Source: Prevotella sp. CAG:485
GTDB lineage: Bacteria; Bacteroidota; Bacteroidia; Bacteroidales; Muribaculaceae
DNA length: 7,908 nucleotides
Assembly: GCA_000437495.1 (NCBI GenBank)
Contig: FR897888.1
Location: 63,028 to 70,935 of the forward strand
Direction of reading: 5' to 3'
Part shown: one piece after another, positions 6,818-7,908 of the stretch
Position numbering within the stretch: the first letter of the stretch is position 1
Layout of the letters: each line of letters begins with the position of its first letter
Notes under the pieces: model-generated
Database searches by the model: none
Told to the model about the DNA's origin: nothing
What the model saw: only the letters and a program-made list of their open reading frames with translations
Program-made: the position numbers and the translations under genes

Positions 6818-6900
6818 TTGTATTTTTATGCGCTTTGATTACCCGTTGGGCGGTCTCCGACGTGGAGGCTCTTTTTCTGCCTTGGCGGTATATACGTTTT
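6818..6900 (-). promoter_or_regulatory. 5' untranslated leader of rplU, possible ribosomal-protein regulatory leader
   Basis: The transcript predicted from the upstream promoter has a leader of about 80-85 bases. It holds small hairpins: CTCC/GGAG around a 5-base loop at 6867-6855 and GCCC/GGGU around a 3-base loop at 6851-6841, followed by an A-rich unpaired stretch up to the ATG. Ribosomal operons often carry leaders bound by one of their own products. I do not recognise this as a described family, and the hairpins are short, so this is only a candidate. Confidence 0.3.
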
Positions 6901-6907
6901 GCGGCTG

Positions 6908-6939
6908 CAAAGTTAATACTTTTTCATCGCCTGTGCAAT
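6908..6939 (-). promoter_or_regulatory. Bacteroidota-type promoter of rplU-rpmA
   Basis: On the minus strand a perfect -7 box TAACTTTG lies at 6915-6908. A -33-like box ATTG (consensus TTTG) is at 6939-6936, exactly 20 bases upstream. Transcription should begin near 6900. It points directly at rplU with no other gene between. Confidence 0.82.
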
Positions 6940-7007
6940 ACCTTGAGCTATTCTTTTTAACCTGAATTAAATTTTTATTCCGGATTAACATTATTTACCA
7001 TGCCGTT

Positions 7008-7039
7008 ATTGCTGCATCGATAAAACTTTTATAATTTTG
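7008..7039 (+). promoter_or_regulatory. Bacteroidota-type promoter of the leucine-rich-repeat gene
   Basis: A perfect -7 box TAATTTTG is at 7032-7039, and a -33-like box ATTG is at 7008-7011, 20 bases apart. This is the same arrangement as the rplU promoter facing the other way. Transcription should start near 7045-7047, leaving a leader of about 85 bases before the ATG at 7130. Confidence 0.78.
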
Positions 7040-7129
7040 CACCACAAATGATTCAGCCGGGTTCCTATTTAAATATTGTTGTACAGTAAATTCGGACTTC
7101 AAGGCAATATAACTAACATAATTCACGAC

Positions 7130-7884
7130 ATGAAACAAAATCTTACCCATTATTTCAGACTATGTCTGATAGTTCTGTTTGCGGCCTTTCTTCCCGCAAA
7201 TGTTCTTGCCGCAACATACGCCTCGGACAATGACTCCAAAAACAGCGTACGGCAGATAGACGGCATCTGGTACTGAACTCTCCGCGTTCGGGCGAAGCCA
7301 CGGTGCGCAGAAACCGCACCATCAACCCGAACACGGGCTATCCGAATCTCATTGCATACAGTGGTGAGATAGTGGTTCCGCAAACAATCACCTACCAGAA
7401 CAAGACTTACACGGTTTCTTCTATCGCCTACGCGTCCAAAAAAACAGCTTCGAGCACCACCGTCAATATGTCGTACCCTGTTGACAAGACCAGCAACGTT
7501 GCGTCTTCCAAAATAACCAAAATAACTTTGCCGGAAACAATAACGGAAATCCCGGCGTCAAGTTTTGAGGGTTGTTCCGGGCTGGAAGAGATAAAGTTTT
7601 CTGACCAGATAAAAAAGATTGACAATTACACTTTCAGAAACTGTACCAAGCTTTCAAGAGTTAATGCCACGGCCAAATCAATTTTCAACCTGCCGAAGTC
7701 GTTGGAGTCGATAGGCAAAGAGGCATTTTTAAACTCAGGTGTCATAACAGTGACAATTCCGCCGTTGAAGTCCTGGGATAAGGAAAGCTTCAAGGGCTGT
7801 GAGAAGCTGACATCAATATACATTGACGGCGTTGATGCAGATAAAGACACCAAAAACGAATATGTGCATGCAATACCTATGTAG
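7130..7884 (+). pseudogene. Secreted BspA-like leucine-rich-repeat protein, apparently disrupted by a frameshift
   Basis: The gene starts with ATG at 7130 and encodes a good Sec signal peptide (MKQNLTHYFRLCLIVLFAAF, then LPANVLA with cleavage near Ala27). It reads on to DGIWY, then stops at TGA 7274-7276 after 48 codons. The same protein continues in the next frame from about 7273 (LNSPRSGEATVRRNRTINPN), so one base, or four, appears to be missing there. The rest has about four Treponema/BspA-type repeats with the ITLPxxIxxI...SFxxCxxL pattern at 7513-7581, 7582-7650, 7651-7740 (about seven residues longer) and 7741-7806, then a stop at 7882-7884. The frame stays open past this stop to the window edge. 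A GTG at 7303 could start a 193-residue product, but it would have no signal peptide. Intact homologues are secreted or surface adhesion-like proteins. The composition is richer in A and T than the operon on the left. A sequencing error is the main alternative to a true pseudogene. Confidence 0.7.
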
Positions 7885-7908
7885 GGATATTCAGTTAATG
7901 GCTATGAG

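Larger units (their letters stand above)
6818..7129. other. Divergent intergenic region between rplU and the leucine-rich-repeat gene
   Basis: This 312-base stretch has no convincing gene. It holds the rplU leader and promoter on the left, the plus-strand promoter of the repeat-protein gene on the right, and an A+T-rich core of about 70 bases between the two -33 boxes (6940-7007) in which I see no further structure. A 10-base palindrome TATTTAAATA at 7066-7075 lies in the untranslated leader of the right-hand gene. Confidence 0.75.

Noticed and set aside
6527..6965. Two plus-strand open frames across rplU and its leader
   Set aside because: They overlap the unmistakable L21 gene and its promoter and have no family features.
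7076..7129. N-terminal extension of the repeat protein from a TTG at 7076
   Set aside because: It would add 18 residues before a clear signal peptide beginning with Met-Lys-Gln; the ATG at 7130 is the better start.
7262..7285. Programmed ribosomal frameshifting in the leucine-rich-repeat gene
   Set aside because: There is no slippery run of the X XXY YYZ type and no obvious downstream pseudoknot near the TGA; a deletion or sequencing error is simpler.
1..7908. Mobile element, CRISPR array or tRNA
   Set aside because: I saw no transposase or integrase motifs, no regularly spaced repeats with spacers, and no tRNA cloverleaf; the only repeats are the two short tandem sets in the spacer at 6059-6140.

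Overview
The window looks like chromosomal DNA from a member of the Bacteroidota, most likely the order Bacteroidales. Three things point there: two promoters match the Bacteroidota -33/-7 pattern (TTTG-like box, 20-base spacer, TAnnTTTG), start codons mostly lack a strong Shine-Dalgarno sequence, and one protein has a lipoprotein signal followed by acidic residues as in surface lipoproteins of this phylum. The gene families (clostripain-type C11 peptidase lipoprotein, DHHW protein, BspA-like leucine-rich repeats) fit the same group. A family such as Muribaculaceae is possible but cannot be shown from the sequence alone.

Layout. Positions 1-6016 hold five minus-strand genes that read from right to left as one tight operon: a C11 peptidase lipoprotein (4865-6016), an MscS-type mechanosensitive channel (3738-4868), an SGNH hydrolase (2920-3741), an AlgI-like MBOAT O-acyltransferase (1391-2896) and a DHHW/AlgX-like protein (from 1370 to beyond the left edge). 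The first two junctions are 4-base ATGA overlaps, and the next two gaps are 23 and 20 bases. Positions 6149-6192 carry a strong Rho-independent terminator that ends a separate minus-strand ribosomal operon, rplU-rpmA (6215-6817). The spacer between that terminator and the peptidase gene contains two sets of short tandem repeats and must hold the promoter of the five-gene operon. Positions 6818-7129 are a divergent promoter region. From 7130 rightward, on the plus strand, lies a secreted BspA-like leucine-rich-repeat gene that appears broken: a frameshift follows codon 48, and a stop codon cuts the repeat domain near the right edge.

How the genes may work together. MBOAT, DHHW and SGNH proteins form a recognisable acyl-transfer set: the membrane MBOAT would pass an acetyl group across the inner membrane, and the periplasmic SGNH-fold proteins would place it on, or remove it from, a polysaccharide or other envelope glycan. 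The layout resembles alginate acetylation (AlgI with the permuted SGNH proteins AlgJ/AlgX), with one canonical SGNH enzyme added. The tight coupling to a mechanosensitive channel with a large charged insertion and to a probable surface protease is unusual, and it is the most interesting system-level observation here. No mobile element, CRISPR array, tRNA or rRNA gene was seen.
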